DNA of 64,000 nucleotides from Terasakiella magnetica (GTDB lineage Bacteria; Pseudomonadota; Alphaproteobacteria; Rhodospirillales; Magnetospirillaceae): positions 62,001-126,000 of the forward strand of contig CACVCF010000112.1 of NCBI GenBank assembly GCA_902729415.1, in the 5' to 3' direction. Positions within the stretch are counted from its first letter, which is position 1. Each line of letters begins with the position of its first letter. This document shows, one piece after another, positions 51,713 through 61,134 of the stretch. Both the position numbers and the translations under genes were made by a program. The notes under the pieces are model-generated. The model saw nothing but the letters and a program-made list of their open reading frames with translations. It was not told the origin of the DNA and made no database searches.

Positions 51713-53074
51713 ATGCCACAATTGTGGAGTGACGAGACCCTTCCGGCCGCCCGCCGCGCCGAATTGCGCGGTTGGGCGTTGCTGGCCATCGGGTCGTTGG
51801 CGATTGCGGGAACCCTGGCGCTGTTGCTGGGGTTGTCGCGCACGCCCAAGATTCAGGACTGGCTCCCGTGGGGGCCGCATTTCTTCTACCGCGCCCTGGT
51901 GACCCATGTGGTGCTGTCGTTTGAGGTGTGGTTCCTGGCGGCATTGGGGGCCTTTTCCACCTTGGTGGCGCCTCCGGGCAAGGCCGGGAACATTCTTGGC
52001 CGCCTGGGGCTGACCCTGGGCGTGGCGGGGGTGGTGTTGCTGCTGATCCCGGCCCTGGCCGATCAGGGCGAGCCGTCGCTCAACAATTACGTCCCGGTGG
52101 TGGGGCACAAGCTGTTCTATATCGGCCTTGGCGTTCATGCCCTGGGGGTCGCCCTGGCGGCGGTCCGGGTGCTGCCGCTGCTGTGGTCCACCCCCCGCAA
52201 TCCCGTCCGTTTCGGCATTGCCGCCGCCGCTTTGGCCTATGGGGCGGCGCTGGTGTGCTTCCTTTTGGCCTGGGCGATGATTCCCGCCGGGACCGAGGCC
52301 GACCTGCTCAACGAGCGAGTGTTCTGGGGCGGCGGCCACGTGCTGCAACTGGTCAACACCATGCTGCTGATGGTGGCGTGGCAGGCCTTGGCGGTGCGAG
52401 CCTATGGCACGGGACCGCTGGCGGCATCCCTGACGGTGGCCTGCTTTGCCGCTCTTGGGCTGTTCGCCGCGGCCTCACCGCTGATCTATCTGGTCGATAC
52501 CGATGTTCTGGGGCTGTCCCATCGCCAGCTCTTTACCCGCCTGTTGTGGGTAGGGTTGCCGCTGCCGCCGCTGGTCATGGGCCTGGGGCTGACGCTCCAG
52601 ATCCTGAAAGGCCCGCGCCACTGGCGCTCGCCCGCTTTCTTGTCACTGGCGCTGTCGCTGTTCGTCTTCGCCATCGGCGGTTTTGCCGGATTCTTCCTCG
52701 GCGTCGCCGATACCCGGACGCCGTCCCATTACCATGCGGTGATTGGCGGCGTACAATTGGGGCTGATGGGCGTGTTTCTGTTGCATATTCTTCCCATCCT
52801 GGGACGTCCGGTAGACGAGGGCAGGGGCGTGCGGCTGCAATTCCACCTTTATGGCTGGGGACAGCTGGTGCATGCGCTGGGCTTCTTCCTGGCGGGTGCC
52901 GCCGGCGTACCGCGCAAGACCACCGGAATCGACCAGGGGCTCGACACGGTGTGGAAGAAGGTTTCCATGGGTGTGGTCGGCATGGGGACCGGGCTGGCGG
53001 TGCTGGGCGGAGTGATCTTCGTGTGGATGGCCCTGGTCCGGCTGCTGAAGCGAAGGGAGGCTTCCCATGATTAA
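51713..53074 (+). CDS. Divergent heme-copper subunit I-like protein, altered CuB site
   Basis: A 453-residue protein with about 12 helices and a recognisable heme-copper layout: H65 (helix II, low-spin heme), H209 in FWGGGHVLQ (helix VI), H270 in GLSHRQLF (helix VII), and H339/H341 in SHYHAVIGG (helix X). The normal HH pair of helix VII is H270-R271, so one CuB histidine is missing, and the tyrosine 4 residues after H209 is Leu. The protein should bind two hemes, but a normal CuB site looks unlikely. It resembles NOR/cbb3-type sequences in helix X. It overlaps the CuA subunit gene by 8 bases. Confidence 0.85.
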   Translation: MPQLWSDETLPAARRAELRGWALLAIGSLAIAGTLALLLGLSRTPKIQDWLPWGPHFFYRALVTHVVLSFEVWFLAALGAFSTLVAPPGKAGNILGRLGLTLGVAGVVLLLIPALADQGEPSLNNYVPVVGHKLFYIGLGVHALGVALAAVRVLPLLWSTPRNPVRFGIAAAALAYGAALVCFLLAWAMIPAGTEADLLNERVFWGGGHVLQLVNTMLLMVAWQALAVRAYGTGPLAASLTVACFAALGLFAAASPLIYLVDTDVLGLSHRQLFTRLLWVGLPLPPLVMGLGLTLQILKGPRHWRSPAFLSLALSLFVFAIGGFAGFFLGVADTRTPSHYHAVIGGVQLGLMGVFLLHILPILGRPVDEGRGVRLQFHLYGWGQLVHALGFFLAGAAGVPRKTTGIDQGLDTVWKKVSMGVVGMGTGLAVLGGVIFVWMALVRLLKRREASHD

Positions 53075-53555
53075 ATCCTTCGCCCCCGCCGCCCTGTTGC
53101 TGGCCACCATCATTCTATTGGCGGGATGGCTGACCGGCCGCACCGCGGGCGAGTTCAGCGTGGTCGAGTTCTATACCGCCGAGGCGTCATCCTTCCGTGC
53201 CAAGGTCGATGCCCAGACGGCCAGCCATGGCACCGGCCAGAGCCTGGAGGGGATTCCGGTGGTGCACCCGCCTGCGGGCGACGTCTACATGGCGGTCAAG
53301 CGCTGGGAGTTCAGCCCGGCGCTGGAGCTGGAGCCGGGCGCCCGCTATCGCCTGCATCTGCTGACCGAGGATGTGGTTCATTCCGCCGCCATCGATGAGA
53401 CCGAAATTCTATTGGAGCCCGGCATCGCCAAGGTGGTGAGCGTCACGGCGCCGCTTTCGGGCCGGGTCCGCATTCAATGCGGCGAGTATTGCGGTCTGGG
53501 GCACACCAAGATGATCGGCAGCATCGAGGTTCTCGGAGCCAAGCCCAAACCTTAG
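53067..53555 (+). CDS. Second CuA-containing subunit II-like protein
   Basis: A 162-residue protein with one N-terminal membrane helix and a CuA cupredoxin domain. The ligands are the histidine in DVVHSAAI and the loop CGEYCGLGHTKM. It resembles the upstream subunit II (45593-46138) in layout and motif, so the window has two CuA subunits about 7 kb apart. It pairs with the divergent subunit I. Confidence 0.9.
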   Translation: MIKSFAPAALLLATIILLAGWLTGRTAGEFSVVEFYTAEASSFRAKVDAQTASHGTGQSLEGIPVVHPPAGDVYMAVKRWEFSPALELEPGARYRLHLLTEDVVHSAAIDETEILLEPGIAKVVSVTAPLSGRVRIQCGEYCGLGHTKMIGSIEVLGAKPKP

Positions 53556-53562
53556 AGTATCC

Positions 53563-53580
53563 GGCTCTGGGGCACGAGCC
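53563..53580 (+). terminator. Possible terminator between convergent genes
   Basis: GGCTC (53563-53567) pairs with GAGCC (53576-53580) over an 8-base loop. It lies between the CuA gene and the convergent kinase gene; no clear T-run. Confidence 0.35.
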
Positions 53581-53582
53581 CC

Positions 53583-56060
53583 CTATCCCTGATCCGAAAG
53601 GGCGGACAGGGTGAAGTGGAAGGTGCTGCCGTGGCCGGGCTGCGACTCCACCCAGATGTGGCCGCCATGGTGCTCGACGATCTTCTTGCAGATGGCCAGC
53701 CCAATGCCGGTTCCTTCGTACTTCTCGCGGGTGTGGAGGCGTTGGAAGATACCGAAGATCCGGTCTGAATAGTCGGGGTCGATGCCGATACCGTTGTCGG
53801 AGATGGAAAACAGCCAGCCGCCATCCTGGGCCGAGGCTGAGATGGTGATTTCCGGGCGGCGGGTCGCATCTCGGTATTTCAGGGCGTTGGTGATAAGGTT
53901 CTGGAACAGGCGGGTGATTTCGCTGCTCCGGCAAAGTATTTCCGGCAAGTGCGGGGTGACATGGATTTGAGCGCCGCATTCCTCGATGGCGAGGCTGAGG
54001 GAGCGGAGAACCGTCTGCACCACCTTATCGATGGTAACCGGTGACGGTGTTTCGGCGATACGGCCGATGCGGGAAAACTCCAGCAGATCCTGGACGAGGC
54101 GGTCCATGCGGACCGCACCATCCTTGGCGAAGGAAAGGAATTCGATGGCGTCGGCATCCAGCTTTCCGCCATAGCGCCTTTCCAGTAGTGCCATATAGCT
54201 GCTGATCATGCGCAAGGGTTCGCGCAGATCGTGGGAAGCGACATAGGCGAATTGCTCCAACTCGGCGTTGGAGCGGCGCAGCGCGATTTCCAGCGTCTTG
54301 TTGGCCGTAATGTCGCTGACAACACCGTTCCACTGCCATTCGCCGTTGGCGGTTTGAGCCGGGTCGGATTCGATATGGATCCAGCGGATTTCACCGCGGA
54401 TGATAAAGCGGCCCTCCCAGCGGAGTGGCTGGCGCTGGGAGAGGGCGGTCTGGATGGCTTGGCCGAGGTCTTTTCTTTCCTCGGGATGTGCGGTTCGAAA
54501 GGCAATGTTGGGATCATTCAGAACCACCTGCTGATCCAGGTCGAGGATCTGGCAGAAGCGCGGGCTGACGAATTCGAATTTGCTGAGGCCGTCGGCGTGG
54601 GTGCGGAAGGTGTAGACACCCACCGAAATGCTGCACACCAATTCGTCATAGCGCAGCTTACCTTCACGGATGGCGGTTTCCATGCGCTTGCGCTCCCCCA
54701 CATCCTCGGCGAAGCACAGCAGGAAGGCGAAGTTTCCATCGATGGCGACGGGCTTGAAGACATAGTGGTAACACGATGTCGTATTGCCGGTGGTTGAGGA
54801 GTAATCGGTCTCGATGCTGACGGTTTCTCCCGTCATGGCGTGGCGAAGCGGTGCGCTCAGGCATTGATCGCGGGCATCGGTGAACTGGTTAAAGCCGATG
54901 ATCTCGGCGCGTGACGAGCCCGCATATTCGACGAACTTGTCATTGCACTCGATGATGCGTCCATCATGATCCAGCATCCAGATCCCCAGAGGCGCCTGGG
55001 TGAACAGGGCCTGAAGCTTGACCTCACTCTGCCTGAGGGCGTGTTCCGCCTCCTTGCGCTCGGCCAGCTCGATTTTCAATCGGGCGGATTGATTGGCAAG
55101 GCGCACTTGCGCCTGCTCGCGGATGGCCATGGATTTGCCCATCTGCACCGCGAACAAGATACACAAAATGGTGGCGAAAAATCCGGCGACCGAAAGCAAT
55201 ACGGAATCACGGCGCCAATGGACCAGAGCGTCCTCGGTGGGCACCGTGACGGCGATGATCAGGTTATAGCGTTTGAGGGTGGCAAAGCTGACGATCCGGT
55301 TGACGCCGTCATAGATCCCGTCGATCCGATAGACTCCCCGTTCCTTCTTTGAAAACTGATCGATGAAATCGGGGGAATTGGTGATGGCGCGGCCGATGAT
55401 CCCCTCGATCAGCGGTGCCCGGAATAGCGAGACGCCATCGGAGCGGATAATGGTGATGGATCCGTTGGGTTTCAGCCGCTGCACTTCGAACAGGGCGACC
55501 ACGCGCTTGAGATCCAGTACCCCTGCAATGATCGCCACATCATCGTGGCCACCCCGGTCCACCGGAAAGGTCACGGGAATCACCCATTTGTCGTCGGCCG
55601 GGCTGATGACCGGCTGGCCGATGAAGAAGCCCCGGATATTGGGGTCGCGTTGGGCGACGATGCTTTCACGATCCATGATGTTACCGACCGACTGGCCGCG
55701 GGGATCTGGAATCAGGTGCAGGTCGCCGGTCGGGCTGACGGTGCGGATATCCATCAATCCATCGGATAGCCGCCGCAATTGATCGACAAGCTGTACGAAG
55801 GCGGGGGTGGTATTGGGGGAAGGATCGGGGTGGGTGGCCAGCCACTCATTGACGGCGATCAGGGAGACTTCGGTGGTTTTGAACAGACGGAGCGTCTGCT
55901 CTTCGACCACCGAGGTGAGCTGTTCCAGATGGGTTTCGGCAGTGGCAAGCATGCGCGAGCGTTCGGTGATCGACCAGATACCGATGGTGCTCCAGATGGT
56001 GGCGAGGAGAATTCCGGTCGCGGTAGTGATCCGTTGGCGAGCGCCCCCCATGCCCGTCAT
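53583..56060 (-). CDS. Membrane-bound sensor histidine kinase with dCache-like and PAS domains
   Basis: An 825-residue kinase. Two membrane helices (residues about 13-31 and 288-308) enclose a periplasmic Cache-like sensor, followed by two PAS domains (about 345-465 and 475-590). The phospho-acceptor is H610 in VASHDLREPLRM, followed by a HATPase domain with NLITNALKY, DNGIGI and GTGIGLAICKKI. It belongs to the phytochrome-like/ETR class of HisKA. No response regulator is adjacent. The signal is unknown; the nearness to the heme-copper genes may be chance. Confidence 0.9.
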   Translation of the reverse strand: MTGMGGARQRITTATGILLATIWSTIGIWSITERSRMLATAETHLEQLTSVVEEQTLRLFKTTEVSLIAVNEWLATHPDPSPNTTPAFVQLVDQLRRLSDGLMDIRTVSPTGDLHLIPDPRGQSVGNIMDRESIVAQRDPNIRGFFIGQPVISPADDKWVIPVTFPVDRGGHDDVAIIAGVLDLKRVVALFEVQRLKPNGSITIIRSDGVSLFRAPLIEGIIGRAITNSPDFIDQFSKKERGVYRIDGIYDGVNRIVSFATLKRYNLIIAVTVPTEDALVHWRRDSVLLSVAGFFATILCILFAVQMGKSMAIREQAQVRLANQSARLKIELAERKEAEHALRQSEVKLQALFTQAPLGIWMLDHDGRIIECNDKFVEYAGSSRAEIIGFNQFTDARDQCLSAPLRHAMTGETVSIETDYSSTTGNTTSCYHYVFKPVAIDGNFAFLLCFAEDVGERKRMETAIREGKLRYDELVCSISVGVYTFRTHADGLSKFEFVSPRFCQILDLDQQVVLNDPNIAFRTAHPEERKDLGQAIQTALSQRQPLRWEGRFIIRGEIRWIHIESDPAQTANGEWQWNGVVSDITANKTLEIALRRSNAELEQFAYVASHDLREPLRMISSYMALLERRYGGKLDADAIEFLSFAKDGAVRMDRLVQDLLEFSRIGRIAETPSPVTIDKVVQTVLRSLSLAIEECGAQIHVTPHLPEILCRSSEITRLFQNLITNALKYRDATRRPEITISASAQDGGWLFSISDNGIGIDPDYSDRIFGIFQRLHTREKYEGTGIGLAICKKIVEHHGGHIWVESQPGHGSTFHFTLSALSDQG

Positions 56061-56224
56061 GCCATTCCCTCCTGGTGAATCGGGATGCCGTATGGCCTTC
56101 GATATAGTGTATCCCAGATGTTTCTTCGGACAAAGTGTCGTTGGAATGATATTTGCGCCATTTCTTGACGAACGCGGTGGCGGGCATAAAGTTGGGGGAA
56201 TAATTTTTGCCCGCGTGAGGACAC

Positions 56225-57580
56225 ATGGCTTTGACCCCTGCCGCCCAATTAGGACTGCGTTCGGATTTTCTCTGGGGTGTATCCACCTCGGCCTTCCAGG
56301 TGGAAGGTGCGGTCAAGGACGATGGACGCGGCCCCAGCATCTGGGATACCCGCTGCCGTCTGAAAGGGGGGGTGGGGGACGGCAGTAACGCCGATGTCGC
56401 CTGCGATCATTACCACCGCTGGCCGGAAGATCTGGAGCTGATGAAGGCTATCGGGGTCGGCGCCTATCGCTTTTCCGTGGCATGGCCGCGTTTGCTACCC
56501 CAGGGCAAGGGGGCCATCAACCCGGCAGGGCTCGACTTTTACGACCGTCTGATTGACGCGGTGCTGGAGGCGGGCATCGAGCCATGGCTTTGCCTTTATC
56601 ATTGGGATCTGCCCCAGGCACTGGATGATCTCGGCGGCTGGACCAATCGGGATTGCGCGGGATGGTTCGCCGATTACGCTGTGCTGGTGGCCAAACGTTA
56701 TGGCGACCGGGTCAAGAATTTCGCCACCTTCAATGAATTCTCCGTTTTTACCATGTTCGGGTACGCCATTGATTGGGCGGCGCCGGGGGTGACCGACCGG
56801 GCGGCTCATCTCAAGGCCATCCATCACGTCAACTTGGCCCATGGTGCCGGGGTGGACGTGCTGCGTTCGCTGGTGCCGGGGGCCTCCATCGGCGCCATCC
56901 ACAACCGCCAGATCGTGCGTCCCGAAGGCGGGCTGGAGGAGAACCGTGCCGCCGCCCGGTTGTTGGATGCCCACTGGAACGGAGTCTTTCCCGATCCGCA
57001 GGTGCTGGGCTTTTATCCGCCCCTGGTGGCACGGGACATGGAGCCCTATGTCCAGGCGGGCGACATGGCGCGCATCTGCCGCCCCACCGACTGGATCGGC
57101 CTTAATCATTACGGCCCCATCTACGCCAAGGCCGATCCCTCGACCACCTGGGGCTATGGCTGGGGCTCACCGCCGGAATCGGCCAACCATCCGGAGGTGG
57201 GGTGGCCGATTTTCCCGGAGGTGTTCAAAGACGAACTGCTGGAGCTGACGCGGCGCTACAAGATGCCGATCTACGTCACCGAGAACGGCTGTGGCGGCGG
57301 CGCGGGCAGCGATACCCCCGACGAGCGCGGCGAGATCAAGGATACCCACCGCATCGCCTATTTCCGCGAATACACCCAGGCCATGCGCGCCGCCGTGGCC
57401 GAAGGCGCCGACCTGCGCGGCTATTTCGTCTGGGCGCTGCTGGATAATTTCGAGTGGGGCTCTGGCTATGGTCCGCGCTTTGGGCTGGCCCATGTGGATT
57501 TCGAGACTCTGAAGCGGACTCTCAAGAACTCCGCCTACTGGTATCGTGGCCTGATCCGAGGGGAACATCGGGGGGAGTAG
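56225..57580 (+). CDS. GH1 beta-glucosidase
   Basis: A 451-residue cytoplasmic glycoside hydrolase family 1 enzyme. FLWGVSTSAFQVEGA and HYHRWPEDLELMKAIGV mark the N-terminus. The nucleophile is E353 in VTENGCGGG and the acid/base E171 in TFNEF. The usual TFNEP proline is Phe here, which is uncommon. The catalytic pair is complete, so activity on beta-glucosides is expected. It starts 164 bases from the divergent kinase. Confidence 0.92.
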   Translation: MALTPAAQLGLRSDFLWGVSTSAFQVEGAVKDDGRGPSIWDTRCRLKGGVGDGSNADVACDHYHRWPEDLELMKAIGVGAYRFSVAWPRLLPQGKGAINPAGLDFYDRLIDAVLEAGIEPWLCLYHWDLPQALDDLGGWTNRDCAGWFADYAVLVAKRYGDRVKNFATFNEFSVFTMFGYAIDWAAPGVTDRAAHLKAIHHVNLAHGAGVDVLRSLVPGASIGAIHNRQIVRPEGGLEENRAAARLLDAHWNGVFPDPQVLGFYPPLVARDMEPYVQAGDMARICRPTDWIGLNHYGPIYAKADPSTTWGYGWGSPPESANHPEVGWPIFPEVFKDELLELTRRYKMPIYVTENGCGGGAGSDTPDERGEIKDTHRIAYFREYTQAMRAAVAEGADLRGYFVWALLDNFEWGSGYGPRFGLAHVDFETLKRTLKNSAYWYRGLIRGEHRGE

Positions 57581-57585
57581 GCCGT

Positions 57586-59493
57586 TTACGGCCGGTGATC
57601 GCCGCGTTTCCATAATCCCTGGATCAGGGCGCGGCGCTCGTTGCGGCGCAGCAGCCCTCCCAGCAGACGGCCGCCCCAATTGGGGCCGCTGCGCTTCTCG
57701 TCCCAGGCCTTGCGGGATTCCTTGATGAGAATCATGCCGTTGGGGGTCCGGTTCAGGGTCAGCTTGCGTTGGTGATAGGCTTCCAACTCGGCGTGGAAGC
57801 CGACAGTCAGGATGGTGGCGGTGGGGAATTCGTCGATGAGCAATTGCATCAGCATGCGCTCGCCCTCGGGATCGAGGGCATCGGTGGATTCCTGTAAGAA
57901 CACCCATTTGGGCCGGTGCAGCAGCAGGCGGGCGAAGCCAAGGCGCTGTTGTTCGCCGGCGGTCAGCACCTGCTCCCAGGTATCGGTCTCGGCGAGGCGG
58001 GGACCGAGATGGCCGAGGCCCACCTGAGCCAAAGCGGCGCACAGCACGTCCTCGTCAAAGCATTCCAGCGCCGAAGGATAGGCCAGCACGCCGCGCAGGG
58101 TGCCGACCGGCATGTAGGGGCGTTGGGGCATGAAGAACAGACTGGCGTCCGAGGGCTGGCTGACGGTGCCCTTGCCCCATGGCCACAGACCTGCCACCAC
58201 CTTGAACAGCTTGACGGCGGCTCCGGGGTCGCCGCCGATCAGCACATGCTCACCGGGGACGATCTCGGCGCTGAAACCCTGAAGCACAACGGTATTGTCG
58301 GCATTGGCGATGGTCAGGTCGTGGAAACACAGGGTTGGAATGGGAGATTTCTGTACCACGATGGTGTGGGCGTCGGGCCGCGAGGTATCTTCCTTGAGGG
58401 AGCGCAGCGCACTGTCCAGCGCCAGGACGCGTTCGACCGAGGCGCGCCATTCAGCCACCCGCTGAAGGTTGTCCACCGGCCACGACAGGGCCGAGGACAA
58501 TTGCTGGAATGCCTGGGCGGTCTGCATCAACTGGCCCAGCGAGATGCTGCCTGCGATATAGCGGGGCGATGCGATCAGAATGGGAAATGCCGTTGATAGA
58601 ACCGAGTATCCGGACGAGAAGATGAACAGCCGGGTCAGGCCGCGGGTCTGGCGGTTCCAGGCGCCTTCGATGCCGCGGAACAGTTCGGCAAAGCGGCGGC
58701 GCTCACCTACTTCGCCATGCAGCAGGGCGATGGCCTCGGAATTTTCGCGCGCCCGCACCAGCCCAAAGCGGAAATCGGCTTCCGCCGTCTGGCGGCGATC
58801 GGTGGCATGGATCAGGGGGCGTCCCACCCAGATGGCGAGGGCGGATGCCGCCGAGGCGTAGAGCATCGCCACCCACACCATGTGACCGGAAACATTGAAG
58901 GTGGTGTCGGCGATGGTGATCAGCAGATCTCCCGACAGCGACCATAAAATCTTGACGAAGCTGCCCAGAAGCAGGGCGCAGTACACCAAGGAATGAGCCA
59001 GATCGATGGCGACTTCGGTGGTGTTGCGGATATCTTCGGCGATGCGGCCGTCGGGATTGTCCAGGCTGCCGGGGATATGCTTGAGCTGATAATGATGGCC
59101 GGTGGCCATCCAATTGTCCTGGAGCTTGCGGGTCAGCCACCGCCGCCAGCCCAGCTGGATGCCGCGCTTGACCTGGAGATGGGTGGCGGTCACCGTCATG
59201 CTGGCCAGAAGGATGAGAACGATTTCGCCGATCTGGACGAAAAATCGCTCCATGGATTTCTGTTCCAGGGCGTCGAACAGTTCGGCGCTCCATAGATTGA
59301 TCAGGACCGGAATCACGACCTGGGCTATGGTCAGGATCAGCAGCAGAGCCGCGAGACCGCGCACCCGCCATTTGTCCTCGGATTGCCAGTAGGGGCCGGC
59401 CATGACCATGAACTGCCAAAGGAAACCGGAAGGACGCCGCTCGGGTAAGCGACCCTCCTCTTTGTTTCCTTCAGTGTCCAAATCCGATGTCAT
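57586..59493 (-). CDS. ABCD/SbmA-type ABC transporter with degenerate nucleotide-binding motifs
   Basis: A 635-residue fused membrane-ATPase protein of the ABC_membrane_2 type (about six helices, residues 25-350, with the motif NPDGRIAEDIRN). The ATPase domain is altered: Walker A reads GGDPGAAVK (residues 420-428) with no GKS/T, Walker B reads VFLQES (D replaced by Q534), and the H-loop His is replaced by F566. The signature LTAGEQQRLGFARLLL is intact. This suggests that ATP hydrolysis is lost or needs a partner. Other than these sites the frame is intact, so it is not a simple pseudogene. Confidence 0.88.
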   Translation of the reverse strand: MTSDLDTEGNKEEGRLPERRPSGFLWQFMVMAGPYWQSEDKWRVRGLAALLLILTIAQVVIPVLINLWSAELFDALEQKSMERFFVQIGEIVLILLASMTVTATHLQVKRGIQLGWRRWLTRKLQDNWMATGHHYQLKHIPGSLDNPDGRIAEDIRNTTEVAIDLAHSLVYCALLLGSFVKILWSLSGDLLITIADTTFNVSGHMVWVAMLYASAASALAIWVGRPLIHATDRRQTAEADFRFGLVRARENSEAIALLHGEVGERRRFAELFRGIEGAWNRQTRGLTRLFIFSSGYSVLSTAFPILIASPRYIAGSISLGQLMQTAQAFQQLSSALSWPVDNLQRVAEWRASVERVLALDSALRSLKEDTSRPDAHTIVVQKSPIPTLCFHDLTIANADNTVVLQGFSAEIVPGEHVLIGGDPGAAVKLFKVVAGLWPWGKGTVSQPSDASLFFMPQRPYMPVGTLRGVLAYPSALECFDEDVLCAALAQVGLGHLGPRLAETDTWEQVLTAGEQQRLGFARLLLHRPKWVFLQESTDALDPEGERMLMQLLIDEFPTATILTVGFHAELEAYHQRKLTLNRTPNGMILIKESRKAWDEKRSGPNWGGRLLGGLLRRNERRALIQGLWKRGDHRP

Positions 59494-59680
59494 CGCGCAT
59501 CCCCGGCGTACTGATCACAGTCGCGCCCCGTAAATAAACCCTGTTTCCGGGGGAGTGTGAAGCTTCTCGTCCAATCTATCGTGCCTATGTAACGTTTATT
59601 GCGGGTTAATCTTTCGATTGTCACCTAGATCAGCACGCTTGGGCGACAATTTTGCGGATGCGAAGATTGGGGGTGATGAT

Positions 59681-60943
59681 ATGAGGGCGGGCAGGTCATT
59701 TTCAGTTGTCGGAGTTGCGGTCCTCACTCTCGTTTTCATTGCTTGGGGGCATGCTGCGGTGGCTGCCGCATCGTCTTCTCCCGCCGTGCTGTCGGTGGAC
59801 GCGGCGACCGGAGCCGTCATGGCCGACCATGGCGGCGGTCAGCCCCACCATCCCGCTTCGTTGACCAAGATGATGACCGCTTATGTGGCGTTCCGCGCCA
59901 TCGCCGCCGGGCAGGCCGGTCTGGAGGACAGTCTGCGGGTGTCCGCGGCCGCCGCGGCCCAGGGCGGATCTCTGCTGGGGCTGTCTCTGGGGGATCGGCT
60001 GTCATTGGGCCAAGCACTGAAGGGCATGATCGTGCGGTCGGGCAATGACGCTGCGGTGGCGGTGGCCGAGCATCTGGCGGGTACCGAGGCCGCCTTCGCC
60101 GAACGCATGACCGCCGAGGCCCATCGTCTGGGCATGAGTTCCACCCGTTTTCGCAATGCCACCGGCATGACCGCGGCTGGGCATATCACGACGCCGCGCG
60201 ACATGGCTGTTCTGGCGCTGGCCATCGAGCGGGAATTTCCGGCGCTTCGTCATCTCTTTGCCAGCCGCGAGACCACCTGGAAGGGGCGGACGCTTCCCAC
60301 CGTCAACGGCTTTCTCGCCAATTTCGCCGGGGCCGAGGGGATGAAGACCGGGTTCACCTGTCCTGCCGGATACAACCTGGTCGCCGTCGCCACACGTGGT
60401 GAACGGCGGGTGGTGACGGTGGTCATGGGGGCGGGAAGTTCGGCCCAGCGCCAGGCCACGGTCAGCCAGGCCATGGAGAAGGCCTTGAAGGCAAAGCCCG
60501 AGGCGGGGGGGGAGATGCTTTTGGGGCTGCGTAATTTGGCCGAGCCTCCTCCCGATCTGTCGGCCATCGCCTGTGGTGGACGCGGCGGCGGGACCGGGGG
60601 TGTCTCGCCCGCCCTGTGGGAAAAGCGGAAGGTTCCAGCCGGTTGGGCGCTGGAAGTGACGTTCGGCCGTGATCTCGCCAAGGTTCGAACCGAGTTGGCC
60701 GCGGCGCAGCGTCTTTTGTCCAAGCGGTTGGGCGGCGGCTCATCCCTGGTCGTGGCCAAGCCCAGGGACGGGTTATTGCGCTATCGTGGCCTGATCGTCG
60801 GTCTCGCCGAGAAACGGGCGATCGAAACCTGTCTGGCTGAACGGGCGCGCCACGGCGAGGATATCTGTCTGGTTCTCACCCCAACCATGCTGGAGGGCGC
60901 GCTCGACGACGAGCGGCGCTTCCGGATGATTTCCGCCCGATGA
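59681..60943 (+). CDS. Serine-type D-alanyl-D-alanine carboxypeptidase (DacA-like)
   Basis: A 420-residue exported penicillin-binding protein of the PBP5/6 type. It has a signal peptide (residues about 8-32), the SxxK motif ASLTKM (catalytic serine), the SGN motif RSGNDAAVAV and KTG in GMKTGFTCPAGYN. The C-terminal about 80 residues may form a SPOR-like domain, common in alphaproteobacterial members. ATG 59681 is selected; the upstream extension is not homologous. Confidence 0.9.
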   Translation: MRAGRSFSVVGVAVLTLVFIAWGHAAVAAASSSPAVLSVDAATGAVMADHGGGQPHHPASLTKMMTAYVAFRAIAAGQAGLEDSLRVSAAAAAQGGSLLGLSLGDRLSLGQALKGMIVRSGNDAAVAVAEHLAGTEAAFAERMTAEAHRLGMSSTRFRNATGMTAAGHITTPRDMAVLALAIEREFPALRHLFASRETTWKGRTLPTVNGFLANFAGAEGMKTGFTCPAGYNLVAVATRGERRVVTVVMGAGSSAQRQATVSQAMEKALKAKPEAGGEMLLGLRNLAEPPPDLSAIACGGRGGGTGGVSPALWEKRKVPAGWALEVTFGRDLAKVRTELAAAQRLLSKRLGGGSSLVVAKPRDGLLRYRGLIVGLAEKRAIETCLAERARHGEDICLVLTPTMLEGALDDERRFRMISAR

Positions 60944-61134
60944 CGAGACTCTTGGCGGCTCAAGGGAGATGAGCCTATAGTAATGAAGGGAACGGGCATG
61001 CGCTGCCGGTTGTGGTGGGTTGCGCGATGAACAGAACAATGGAAACGGGCAACTTTTCAGATCTAGTGTGACCGCCTGATTATATGGGGGGGGCGAGTGT
61101 GCTAGACTCTGAGGAGTCGGCTTAGGAGGCCAAG

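Noticed and set aside
57586..59493. Pseudogene call for the ABC transporter
   Set aside because: The reading frame is full length with no stop or frameshift and the signature motif is intact; only specific ATPase motifs are altered.
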